Positions 23,401 through 37,400 of a DNA stretch of 64,000 nucleotides are shown here, piece after piece. The number at the start of each line of letters is the position of its first letter. Positions within the stretch are counted from its first letter, which is position 1. Location of the stretch: the NCBI GenBank assembly GCA_018105865.1, contig CM030841.1, positions 6,988,729 through 7,052,728 of the forward strand. The letters are read 5' to 3'. The DNA comes from Metaphire vulgaris. Taxonomy: Eukaryota > Annelida > Clitellata > Crassiclitellata > Megascolecidae. Made by a program: the position numbers and the translations under genes. Below the pieces are notes generated by a model that saw only the letters and a program-made list of their open reading frames with translations, had not been told where the DNA came from and did no database searches.

Positions 23401-25357
23401 AAAACTTTGAGGCCGAAGATGTGGTGCAAACACTTTCAAGAAGTTATCACTCGAGCTATCAATATTATGATAACTATTATGATGAAATACAAGAAAATGA
23501 AGAGGAGAAGGAGGAGGAGGATGAAACTGATCCCCTTGATCATGATAGGTACTTGGAGTACTGCAGTATTTTATTTAACATACTTGTACTGTAAGAGTCA
23601 GAATAATGGGCCTATTGTTAATTAATGAATAACTGAATAGTATATAGAGCAATTTTGGAATAGGTGCCATCAGTTCCATCATAACTTAATAATTCGCGAA
23701 AATTTGAAGTTAAGATAAAACGAACAAGAAAATGATGTGAACTTAAATTATTTGTAGTTTGGCCAAATATAGAACTATTTGCTGAGCTGTAGTCTCTGAA
23801 TCAACACTTGTCAACTCTTGTATCATTAGTACCGGTATACTGTTTTGCATAATGGGAACACCGTCTTGATACTTTTTAAAAGTAGACTTTAAAGTTTTAT
23901 TAATATTTGGAATTTCATTTAATCATGAAATGAAATTTCAGTTTCCACACCAACCAGGCATTTCAAACTCATATGATGCATGACAAACATTTGAAAGTTG
24001 AACTGCTTTGATATTTTAGCGAACAAATGGACTCTGGCAGTCAACAACTGAAGAACATACCACAGGTTGAAATACTTTTCTGTAGACTGTGCATTGTTCA
24101 TTGAACATTGTATTATTTCAGGTGTCATACTACTTAAGCCTTGGAAATGTCAAATCTTTCCTATCTAGCACCAGATGGCATTAAATGGGAGGGATAAATG
24201 TGAATGGTAAATATTATTTACAGGCATCCAAGAAGAGGAAAAAGTAATATAGATGCATTAAAATTCTTTCCATTGATGTGACGAAGGGATTTCTCTTTTA
24301 TGTGTTAACCTAGTGCAGTGGTCAGGGTGACAGTGACAATGATGATGATGATGACTTAAATCATTGGTTCCCAAAGTGTGAGCCGTGGGTCCCCATAGAG
24401 CCACAGCTTCCTTCCAGGGACCAACAAAGTGCTATTTTCATTTTTTACTTGTCAAGACTTTTGGGTCTTTTGGTATCAATTATTACCCAAAAAGTGCTAC
24501 TTTGCAAAGTGCACTTGTTCATATTTGATATAGGGAGCCTTGGGAAAATCTGGACTTGGCAAGGGAGCCACAGATCGAAAAAAATTGGGAACCACTGACT
24601 TAAATAATGTCTGTGGACTGTGTGTGATGCAAGTGGATCAAATACACACAATTTTAATTTGAAGGGAAAGTCAGTTGTAGATACTCATGGATTTTAATGT
24701 TTCATTTTGGTAGCGTATGGGTGTAATAAAGAGGATATCAGATACATTTTTAACCTTTTTGTTACTGTGGTAACTCCATCCCCCATGCTAGCCCTCACCG
24801 TAACTCCATACGTTTAAATACCATTGCCACATTCTAATCTACCATGCATTATTGATGTACGTGGCCCTTTGGCCCAAAGGGTCACGGTAAAAGGCTGGGT
24901 TTAGAAACCCTTCAGGCCGAAGGGTCTAGCAGCAAAAGGGTTAATATGAATGAGTTATACAGAAATCCAGAATTTGTGTGATTTTTGCTTAATTTAGTAG
25001 CACTTTTATGTTATACATTTTATTTATTATAGTTTGGATATTTATTTTAGGATGGTGGACGCAAGGGATCGCCTGGTCGATATAATCGTTCGTCATCTAA
25101 CGAGAGAAGGGTTCGGAATCAGATGCCAAGAAAACGTAAACTGGTAGATACTCCAATGGAGGAGAGACCTGCGTGCAAGTTTTTCATGGAAGGAAAATGT
25201 TCTAAGGTGATGAGTCTTTCTTTTACATTTCTTTGTGACTATCTACTGGTTCTTCTGTAGAAGTTTAGATAGGCTTTCTATTTTAGTTTCTTGATAGTTT
25301 ATCGCACATGGACATGGCAAGGTGGTGACGCAACGGCCCTTGCCAGCTATGCGTTGG

Positions 25358-25403
<46 letters not shown>

Positions 25404-28400
25404 AGTTTATGCTGTTTTTCAGTTTTAGAGATTAGCTTATTTCTTAAAATTGTTCTTTCAGACTTAAGTTAGACATGATTTACTGTCAGACCCACTTAGG
25501 TGCATAGCTGCCAGATGCCACGATCATTTGTACATATCAAAGATATGCACTTTAGATAGATGATACAAAATACATTATTTTAAATGAGGATTGTCCTTAA
25601 TCTATCGATGCATTCAAAAAAATTGAGCATTTCTATGGCTATTCAAGTGCTCTTCATTTCAGTGCCACACTATTAGCATGTTTGCCTAAATGTGTCATTA
25701 ATTGGGTTGACTATCATAGGGTGACTTGTTATATTCTCTGTATTTATGATGCACTTTTAATATGTTGGGTGTAGGGATCTGACTGTCCATTCAATCATGA
25801 TTTTGTTCCTCCAAAGAAGGATGACATCTGTCGGTTTTATCTTAATGAACGAGGTTGCACGAGAGAAAACTGTGTCTTCTATCATGATATCTTTTATGAT
25901 AGAAGATTTTAATATATTTGATATATTGACTTTCTTTTTGAACATTGCTGTTTTACTTTAAAAGTATTCTTTCTTTCTTAAATAATTATAATTAGTCTTA
26001 TAAAGCAGGCTCAAAATGTTGTTGTCTCTGTGGAATTTCAGTGGTTAATGTTGAAGTTTACTACCAATTTCATAATTTTCCTGCCTAATTATATGGTCTT
26101 TGAGCTGAGTTTATTTCTTAACTGATGTTACATGATTGGCCATGCAGACATTTTCACAGGAATGGTACATGTGCATATGGAGATGATTGCAAGTTTTCAC
26201 ATGCAGAACTCACTGATGAGACGAAGCATCTGGCAAGTTGTCCATCATGCTTTCCTTCACAGTTTGAATATTTTCCAGCTTTTCATGTGTGGTATGAGAG
26301 TTTAGCTGCTAACTCATTCTATTGATATTGCACATCTAATTTATCACTGAAAGAGCAAAGTAGCAACATGCACACACTAGTGCTATGATTGATAGCAGAA
26401 AAAGCAAGACGAAAAAATGTGAAAGTATACAGCTGCTTCGTTGATTTCCAGAAGGCGTTTGATAGCATAGATCAAGCAGTTACTTTGACTGTGCTAGAGT
26501 CCTATGCAGTGCTATTTTTCTAGGAAAAAGGTTTGAGAACTCATTTCACATTGTCTTGTCGTAAGAAGCATATCATAGATATTAGTAGAACAACAGTACT
26601 TGGTATATTTATATACAATGTATCTTGTTATTTTTAAACTTTAATTACATGGTTCCTATGCATTCCCACTGGAAAAAAACATATTGTAAGTAAAACACGC
26701 ATTATTGCATATCGATATAAACGAATCTAGCAAAAAAGGTGTGGGAATGCCGTTCCCGTGCATTCTCACTGAAAAAGCACTGTTCCTATGGAGTAAATCG
26801 TATGCTGATAAAATTGTTGAAAGATATCAGCAACAATGCAAAATCAGCTGTGAGAATTTGTGGAGAGATTGGAAACTGGTTCAAGACAAGCAGAGGATCA
26901 AGACAAGGAGACAATATATCACCAGTGATATTCATCTCTGACTTGGAAAGAACAATTGACAAGATACGGTAATAGAACATGTAAAGGGCATAACAGTGCA
27001 GGGACTATACATAAGCAACCTGAGATTTGCCAATGATGTCGATATCATTGAAGGAAATGACGCTGACCTGGAGGACACTGTACAGACGCTGAGTAATGAA
27101 GCAAAGCGCTATGGTTTATCAATGAACTTTGAAAAGACAAAACAATGGTGTTTGGACAGAAAGATATTGGGAGAAGCATCACCTGCTCTGCTTCACAGAT
27201 CATAAGGATTCCATGTCCCTGCATCACTAACTACTTTTACCCAGTATCGAGCTTCCAGATTGACTGGAACTACTTTCTGGAATGGTCTGACCTCATCCAT
27301 TCGTGATTCATTTCTTACACCTCACCCATTTCAGTGCAAAAGCTAAAGTCTAACTTTTTTATCAGGCAACTCCAAAGCCAGGTATGCTTCTGAATAGAAA
27401 TAGGCAAGTGCTGTGCAAATTGTACATAACATTGCAACAACAGCAAAAACAACAACAACAATAATAAAAGACTTTATTTGCAATGTATTTATCTGTTTCT
27501 TAGATTTTTCTGGATCCCAGCCATGAACATCATTCCGATAATTGGAAATCTGCAAACAGTGGTACTGTTCACTTAATTTTATTCTTGCTTATTCAGTTAT
27601 TCAGTTATTCTTATTTAATGTATTCAAGTTGTTCCATTTATTGTGACATGGTACATTTTCCCTTGTGAACCATTTACCCAAGAAAATTACAATTATGCTA
27701 CTTTTATTGATGATAATATTGGTAGCTGCTGTTCACATATTTTATTAGATTCAATGTCATCTTCTGAAAAAAAGAAGATTCCTTCTCTTCTTGACTTAGA
27801 AATTTATCCACCGGGAATGGAACCAAAGATTACAGGCCCAAATTTTTTATCTCGAGGCTCATACAAAAGGTTAGATGATGTAATTCTGGTTTAATCACAA
27901 AACAAACAACCGTTAACAGTAGTGTTGTTGCAACCAGGGCCGTGTTAAGGTCTTTGCAGGCCCATAGGCACTCTCATATTCATATTTCATAGGTTCTCTG
28001 CAGCTAATGCAAAGAGCAAAAAGGTAAACATACCATAACACAGCTCAGCTGCTCATCTTACACTGCTGCTTACCATTTGACAGTGAGCAGCAAGGACATA
28101 GACATATACATGAAAGTCACAATTTACAACACCATAGTAGTCCCACAAATAATATACGGTGCAGAAACATGGAGCATATTTCAGCTAGACTCAGTAAGTG
28201 CTCATGCATGTATTATCTTGCCCCACCTGTACCTTCCCATGATCCCTTATACAAGACGAGAGTTTCATTCAAATAAAATTCATGGAGAAATTATATTAAT
28301 TTCCAAAGTTTTTAGCAACTATTAACATACATGTAACAGTTGACTAATTTATGAAGACAGAATTCTGGGATATTGCAAATAAATATAATTTAGCAAACCT

Positions 28401-31400
28401 TTTTACATTGAGAATCCCTGCTATCAAAAAATTGCGATTTACGACGTTTTGAATTAGAGTAACTTTTAATACAAATGACATAAGCAGCTAAAAATCCTCT
28501 TGAAATGTTGCCTATTAGCCGCTGTTAATGATCAGTAAGTAACAGGTATTAATTCGCAACACACTTGTTTGTATGAGTACTTTTTTGACTGTCCCTGATA
28601 TAGGACTGTTGTATGATATGGGTTAAGTACCTTAATTTTATATATTGGAAATGGGTCAATAGACTCTTTGATCAGAATCTCAGAAAAATAGTAGAAATTA
28701 TTATTTTAAAAGCTTTTGTAAGTAATCCTTGAGAATGACAGATTGTAAGCAGCAAGATTTATAATATAAATATGAGCACAATAATTATGATCAAGCAAAA
28801 CATGGTTGGAATGGAGAGGATGCAAATGTTGGATTATTGTTTGATGATTTTTCTATTTTGATTGTGCAGTTTTGATTTATTATTATATTAATTACTGTAG
28901 CACACTGGTAAAATCTAGAATTTTTGTCTATGGTTATTTTTACAATTACTGTAAATTTTGCACTTTACCAAAAAAATTAACTTTACAATGCCTTTAGTTA
29001 TTGCCAAAATGTTCAGCTTTCAATTGCAAACCTGTACTAAAGCTTATGTTTTTAAATTGTTGAATCTCTTCATCATGTTTTCCAGCAGATCATGTTTGCT
29101 GTTGGGTATCAACTATGTATTAAAGTTATCATTAATTAGCAATTTTCTGTTTCTCAGACAAAGAAGTTCTGGTCAGCCTGGACTGCTGGGTGCTGGACCT
29201 TTAAATTTTGGAGGAACTGGATCAAGAGTAACTTCTAGAATGCGACCAATGGGTGGAGGCATGAAAGGATATTGTTCTTCATATGTAAACGATCCGTTTG
29301 GATTTGACGATCCTGGTTCATTGCATTTCTCACACAGTCCTGATTATGGTAGCTTATATTTGAAATAGTTTTCTCTAGAGTTAATTGAAAAAAATATTTT
29401 CCTTAATATAGAAGAGTTTGAAGCTCTTGTAGGTAGCATATGCTTTTCAGGCTTTAATGAACCAAGCTACTGTTGTGCTACTGTTGTGAAATAAAGGTCC
29501 TTACATAATAATCAAAATTACTTTATATGTAATGTAATGTGACATTTGTATAGCACCTCTTCTATTTCTACCCAGAGGTGCTCCTAGCATTGGAGAAAGT
29601 AGTGAGACTTTAGCTTTCGCATTGAGCGGAGCGAGGGAGTAAGAAGTGATTCCCAAATGGATGGGTTCAAGGCATTCCAGAGGGAGGATCCAGTCACTGC
29701 AAAAGGCCGGTGCTGGGTAAGAGCAGTGCGTGATCTGGGGACATAAACATTCTTCTGATCAGTGGAGCAGAGCAGGCGATGAGCAGCAGAAGAGGATGAT
29801 TTGAAAAGCTCAGTAATGTAAGATGGTGCCTGACTTTGAAGTGCTGCAGAAACAATAATTACTTGTTTGAATTTAATGCGGTCAGAAATTGGAAGCCAGT
29901 AGAGGGTGTTAAGCATAAAGTCTGAGATGCTAGAGTAGTGAGAAGCCACAAGACGTACCACAGCATTTAGGTCAGATTGCAGAGTGGAGAGCAGGCTTTT
30001 GGGCAGGCCAAGATAAAGAGAATTGCCATAGTCTAGCCTACTAGCCACAAAAGCATGAACCAAAGATTTGGCTGCAGGTAAAGAAAGTGAAGAATGAATA
30101 ACCCTAATTTGCCTAAGTTGGCGCTTTGGCATGTTTACTGGTTTTTGGAGTTGTGGAGAATAAATATTTATATAGCACAGCATTTGTCATGACTTGATTG
30201 TTGAATATTTAAATATTTAATACTTTTTAATACAAAATAAAATTTCCTGCAAATTTTTTTGGGCAATATAAATTTGTTTTTGGTCACATGTCTCACTGTT
30301 TTTGGGAGTGCGCCCACCTTTCAGGGAACAAGTATGCTATAACAAAGTTCTACTGTTATACATAAAGTCTAGAGTACAATGTATGTGAGTGAATGGACAT
30401 ATAAGTGTTTCCTTCTATCTCTTAACAGGATGACAAAGATTATTATAAGGTAGTGGTTTTCAAATTGTGAGCCATGGCTCCCTGGGTAGCCTGGGCTTCC
30501 TTCCAGAGGAGCCATGAATTATTACAAATTAACCTCTTTTTGCTTATCAAGACGTTTGGTACAAATTATTACCCACAAAGTGCTATTTTCTTGTTTTGCT
30601 TGTCAAGACTTTTGGGTCTTTTGGTACCAATTATCACCCAATAAGTGCTATTTTGCAAAGTGCACTTGTTCAAATTTGACTCGGGGAGCCCTGGGAAAAT
30701 CTGGACTTGGAAAAGGAGCCACAGATTGAAAAAGTTTGGAAACCACTGATATAAGGTATAGTTGATGGTACTTTAAATGTAGTAGCAAAAAGTCAGATCA
30801 ATGTCAGAAAGATAAGTCAGAGTTGGTTGAAAATTTTACTGTCTTTAAAACAATGGAATTTGTGAAATAATTATTGGTACATTGATTTGAAGTTGCTTAA
30901 TTTTAATTGTTCTTTTTATCTGTAGAATCACGATTTCCAGTGCCAATTGAGGGTGGTGATAGTGGCGATGATAATGATTACGATGAACCACCTCGAAGAA
31001 GACCAGGAGAGAAACCTGATTTGGATATCTCAGATATAGATAAAACTGAAGATTGTCAGCCACTCGTTCAAGTAGATCCATCTAATCTTCCTACTGTCCA
31101 GCAAGACCTCTATAGAAGAATACAGCAGCATCAGCAACAGCCACAACAGCAAGATTCACAGCAGAACGATTCTGCTGCTAAAAAGTCAGCAAACTATGGT
31201 TGGTAGAATGATCTTGCACTCTTTGTTGAACATGTTAAGGCCTTTGACTTTTGCCTTTCATTATTTGCAGTGCTATATAAGTTGTTTAGAGAGCTAACTC
31301 TATCCATGTGTGCTTTGTACTTGGAATAGTAAATCAGGGTTTCCCAAACTTTTTGGGACTGCAACCCATTTCAGCTTTTTTTTAAATGTGTGGTGACCCT

Positions 31401-34400
31401 TCAAACTTTTGTGTCAACTAAAAGTGGATAAAACACTAATCATTTTAGGCCTAATATAAGCTTTGAATGGATTGCAGGTATGAATTTCTTAAACAAAATC
31501 TACTTGCAACTTTGCTAGCCTAGTGACATTATGGTTGTTGGTTAGAAAATGACACTTTGAATCTAATTTCACACTACCCTATGATCCACTGGACTGAGCC
31601 ATATGACCCACTTTGGGGTTGCAACCCACAGTTTCAGAAACACTGTAGTAAATAACTGTTTTAACTGAATAAGTAAATAAAAGTAAAGTTATTCCTTAGC
31701 ACTCAAGGCAAACCTCAAGGCTCCTAGGAGGCAGGAGCAATGCTGATCTCCGTTTCAAAGGCCCTCAGCCAGGCAATTGGTGCAAGTTACATGATATGGG
31801 CCAGTATTCTCATGCAATGCATCTATTTACTCTGCTGATTAATCCATTACTCAGTTGTCATCACCATCTGGCGAAAGAAGTCTGAGTTGACCTTAGGGCT
31901 CTTGCGAAACTCAAACCCACAACCTTCTGCTCCATCGCCCAACGTTGTAGCGACTCTGCTAATTTAACCACTTATATTACTGTTTAAATAGCTTGAGTAT
32001 TTGCCTAACTACATGTTAATCCATACAGCATGACAATTTCATTTCATATTGCTTTTATTTTTTGTATCTGAAACTTGTAAATGAAAGTGGCCTCGCACAG
32101 TGGCAATGTCTTCTTTAATTTACTTTTGGACTGGATATGCTTTTCATAGGTATTTAGATATCACTGATGGTATTTTTAGTTTTTTTTATTTATTTTATTT
32201 TAATGATGGTTCAATGGTTGTCACTTGCTAGCAAAAGTAGAAATTGCTCTTTCTTTAGCACCTCTCTAACAAGGTTGCCAGGACACTGCTGTTGGTAGTT
32301 TAGCCAAGATCTAGTCAATACTATTGTGGATATTTGTGTATGAATAAGGCTGACTCAAAGCAGGTTTGGGCAGAATCTAAGCATGCTAATCATCCTCTGA
32401 CTTACCATACCTTAAATGCAACTTTCAATGATTTTATCACTCCTGTCTTAGATTAGTTATCAGATGTGAAAGAATCAAGAGTCTATGCTATGTTGCATTG
32501 TGTTTTGTAATGGCTGTGCCTGTCACAGCTATGGGTACTGTGCTGAAAGGTTTTGTTTGAGTACAGCAGCATAGTTCCTTTATTACATCTCTGACTCAAT
32601 GAGGCATTACAATGATATAATGTGTTTGAATAGAAGCTGAGGAGAAATGGTATTCTAGTGATGAAGAAGTGAATGATGCAAAGACAACAGTTAAGATGAC
32701 TCCTGCAGTGATGGTCACTTCTAACGAATCTGATAAACCCTTTGTGGAAGAGGTGATTGTTGCTCTTAACCCATAGACCACCGGAACCGAGTATGCTCGG
32801 TTACATTGCATATAGTTACATAGTATTGGTCGGGTAAAGGGTTAACAATTTCCATCTTTATAATGATTAATTTATTCTCTATATTTAAGATATTTATTGA
32901 ACTTGTATGATAATGCAGACCATAGACTACATTCAATATTTTTGTTGTCAACTGAGCAACTGCTTGAAATTAAATTTGAAATTTGATTCAGGTGTCTCAC
33001 AGTGTTTGTCTCAGTGGCAGACAAAATTTTCATGGAGCACCTACACATACAATGCTGAATATGACTTTGGTCTTTATTAAATCATCATTTATAATCTTAT
33101 GTTGACATTTTGAAAGCATTTTATGTAGGCCATCTAGCCATATGGATTTCAAGATACAGTTATTAGTCAATTCATATGTATGGGAAGGATAAATTTGGCC
33201 TGCAGGACATTAGTCTACTCACATACAATATGATCTAATTTGACAGTTATTCATTCAGTTTAATATGAAGAAGCCTTTTCATTTCATTACTGCAACAAAA
33301 ATAATTTCAATTTTTTTTGATGACTTTCAGGGGATGCATAGACAACAGGCAGTCGAAACTGTGCCACCAATGTTACCTCCAGTTTTTGGCACTAGCACCT
33401 CCACGTGGAATGATGCCAAGAGGAATGCCACCGCCCAGGGAAATATTACATTTACCAGATATGATGCCACAAGGCTCAAGGCCTGTTCAAGGAATGGTGC
33501 CAAGAGCAGATATGAGGCCGCGACCAGAAAACATGCCTCAAGGAATGATGCCGCAAAGAACCATTACTCCACTCTCCGACATCATACCACAAAGCATTGG
33601 GATGATGATGACTCGATCCATGGTACCATCGGATATGATGCAGCAGCAAGGCATGGTGCCTCCTTCAGACATGATGAGGCCAAATATGTTGCAGCGAGGC
33701 ATGTCACCATCGGTAAATATGATGGGACAGATGATGTTGCCTCAGAGAGCAATGATGCCACCAACGGACTTGTTGGGGCATGGAATGATGCCACCTCGTG
33801 GATTGATGCCACCATCTGACATATGGGGACAGGGGATAATGCCACCACGTGGGGTGCCACCTCCGTCGGATCTAATGCAGCTTGGCATGATGCCTCAGCG
33901 TGGCTTAGCACCTCCGTCAGACATGATGTCACAAGGACTGATACCTCCGCAGGGTGTTCCTCCGCTTTCCGACATGCCACCTCGTAGTACATTGCCTCCG
34001 GGCATGCTGCAGACTGAATGCAGGCCTCCGTTTAATGTGACTGGTCAGGGAATCGCCTCAATGGCCGACTTCAACATCAGTCACATACTGTCTATCATTC
34101 AGAATTCGTCACTTCTTGCTCCAGCAACAGCAGGTCTAGAGTGAGTATAAACTGACAGCTTCATAAATTTGTGGAATTTTAAGCCATTTCAAAGATCATT
34201 GCAAGTGTTGACTGATCTTCAAAATTTTTCTGTGTGAGATTTGAAATAACATTTTTAATATATGTACATACATATCATGTATGGTAAAGGAAAAGGTGCA
34301 CCCGTAGGCTCATTGTCCATAGGGTCCAGTGCTGAGCCCTGGTTTCTTTGCCATCAGCCCATAGGTGGCTAAGCCATGCATCAGCATATGGTGGTCAGCC

Positions 34401-37400
34401 TTTTCTGCCAAACCTATGGTTGCTTTTGCTTTGTTACTGCACCTTAATTTCTGCCAGTGCACAACATGGTAAAACGTCAGGTCAGGTCAGGTCTTCATCC
34501 CCCAGCTGTATCCAGCTATCGACTTCTCCATGACATCTCTCCAAAGTTCTCTGTCCTTTTCTATTTCTTCTAAAGTCATTCGGTGTCTTCCGTCCGTTTA
34601 TCTGTTGAGATTCAGTCCTGCCATGTGCAGATCCTCTTCCAATCCGTCCAACCGTTGTCTTTTCGATCTTCCTTTAGATCTTCTCCCCTCTGGTCTGGTA
34701 AAACTCGTTAATTATAAACAACAATATTCTCACTTATCATGCTTGAGAAACCCGGTTGCATCATTTTCACAAAACTTTTCATGTACATATTACAAAAACG
34801 TTCAGGTCTGCAGCCCCAACTTTGGCCTGTGAGAATATTCAAAAGTTGGCTTGTGAGATCCTTTTCCAAAAGAAAGTTTTGACAAAATGCTTTTAGTAAA
34901 AATGCCTTACAAGGAACAGGTCGTATGTGTACACAAGTACCCATGCAAATGACGGATTGATGTAAAAGTTAGGCTTAGGGCACTTGACCAATGACGTGTG
35001 CCATGGAAAGACCTAGAATTTGACTGGAAAGGCTCTGGCTGTGGTGAGACAGATCATTGCTCTGTGAATACAACAAACAAATGCCTATTCAGAATTAAGT
35101 TGAAGTGATGAATGGCTATGTAGACAAAGAGGGATGAAAATGTGGAGAAGAGTAGTTCATGCAAATGTCCACCATTTACACCTTAAACACATATATTATC
35201 CTTAGATTTGGAAGGGAATTCCAAGCTGTGAGGGGGTTAGGCTTTATAGTTTGTATTGTTTTGCAATATTAAAAATACTATAAACAATAGAACCCATTTT
35301 TGTATATTTTGAACTCTTCTGTTGCATTCCAGATTATGAGCTGATGGCACATAGGGGAGGAATGGCTTTATAAAGTCATCAGCTTGCTCTGTGCCAACTC
35401 TTTTGCGGCAATAGCTAGACACAAAATGTTTCCAAGAAATTCTATCTTCTGTTAATTTGTCTTCCTTCTACGATTGAAATTCCTTTTCATGTTCATGTTG
35501 TCCATCCACTTTTTCCTGAGTCTTCCTCTTTCTTTATTTCCTTCTATTTAAGTGCAGAGTGCCTTCTATGATAGTCTCGTTTCATCCATTCTGTTGACGT
35601 GTATATAAAGTAATTTATACTTAAATATCTTTTACTTATACTATGGCTTGCAAGATCATGATTTTTAAACTATGGCCTGTGAATGTAATTGATCAAAATT
35701 TTGCCCTTTGTGGAAACTGTTTGCAGTTTGTTGCACTAACCATTTTTTTGCACAAGCATCTGTGCTTATATGATTGTTTCTCGTTTCATTCATCTGCTGT
35801 CTCAAGTCATATTGACCAGATAATGCTGCAGTTTATTGACTATATAAATTTTCTTTGGTTTCAAATTTTTATGAAATGATTAAATATTTTGAAAAGGTCA
35901 TCACCATCACAACTTGACCTGCATATTATTTTTATATTTTTAACGTTGTCTGTAAAATGCCTGATAAACAAAAAACCACTTGGTGCATGGCTTTATTATG
36001 GTTGTGAAGTTAATTATCAAGTAAAATTGAATTGCTCAAATGTTAGTCAAGCAGAAAATTGTTGCCCAAGAAAATTTCATGCACACATGAAACCTCAAGA
36101 TTTAGAGGGAACATTGATCCTAACCCTGGCCCTGAGGATTGAGTCCTTGATCCTGGTCCTGATGAGGGTTGAGTCCTTGTTAACATATCTGTATCCAATT
36201 TACCTTCCAATACAGTAGCGCTTCACATGGGACCATACATTGCGGTACGTTACAATTGAGTATACGTTATAACCGAGTCCATTATATTGAAGTTCTGCTG
36301 TATATTGGTACACTTATATATGGCATTTCTTATGATTCTATGCTTCAGTATTCATTCATTGTGACCAGGATGGCAGGTTTCTCATGTGTTAACCAAGTTG
36401 TAATGTACTAAATAACTAATGCACATGTGTCTATTTTGTATATGAATCTGAAATCATCTGTTTCAGAATTATGACAAATCCTCCTTCAAATTTCAACCAG
36501 TCACTTGACCCCAGAACAACTGGAATTATAACTGATCCAAGACTCCGACAGAATGAATCTGAACCAACAACAATAGCGTCATCATTTCTTCAACCACCAG
36601 AATCTCCAGATCAAGAAATTGAAATAAATGGTACTGGAAAGAAAATTGTTTATACTTTGCACCCAATATTGGTAGAAAGTCAACCTGGTCTGCCTTCAGG
36701 CATTAGTATGGAGAATCTGGCAACTACGAATGATCCTCGGCTACAGAAATATCTTCAAATTCAGTCAAATTCCAATACAAAATCGAGTAATGACTCAGAT
36801 TCTGGTGAGACTTCCATTCAAGGAAAGCCATTTGATCCTCGCTTGCCCCAACGGGGTATTGGGGATGCCAAAAAAGTCGATGGGGTTGAACCAGTTCTTA
36901 ATGACAAGACTAAAGTGACCAAACCACCAAAACCATACTCACTGCCAGACATCATTCTACCAGTTCTGCCAAATTCAGTGCAGGACATCTCCAGTATTGG
37001 TAGAGTAACCGAAGCTACTAGCACCGGCAAAACAACAATAGACAGTTCTGTGCAGAGAATTGCATCGCCGAGTATCAGATCATCAGAAAAGACTCCAGTG
37101 AATTTAGTTGAACTTCCAGAAGCACTTCAAGAACAAAATTATCCTAAAGACAGACGACTTTCAAGGCAGACCAGCACAAGCTCAGTCTCGTCCAGCACGA
37201 CTAATTCTGACAAAAAGATCATCGACTACAGAAACGATCCTCGATACAAGAAAAAGAAAACAAAATTAGTGTTGCAAGATGTAACTGGTTCTGGTCAGTC
37301 AGACGCATCAGCCCCAACAAATGAAATCCTGTCGCCAACTTTGAGCGCTCTGAAAGAAGAAGATTCGAATCACACTAAACAGAATCATCAGTCTGTTGAG

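Noticed and set aside
25357..25403. CRISPR-like or regulatory array
   Set aside because: Simple GAT microsatellite; CRISPR arrays are not expected in animal nuclear DNA and no spaced repeats were seen.
33265..33819. 184-residue frame overlapping the Met/Pro-rich ZC3H4 exon
   Set aside because: Only its first part fits. Beyond about 33390 the other frame has the repeat pattern and the correct exit phase.
33582..33992. 136-residue frame on the opposite strand of the same exon
   Set aside because: Shadow of the low-complexity coding strand; no matching splice context.
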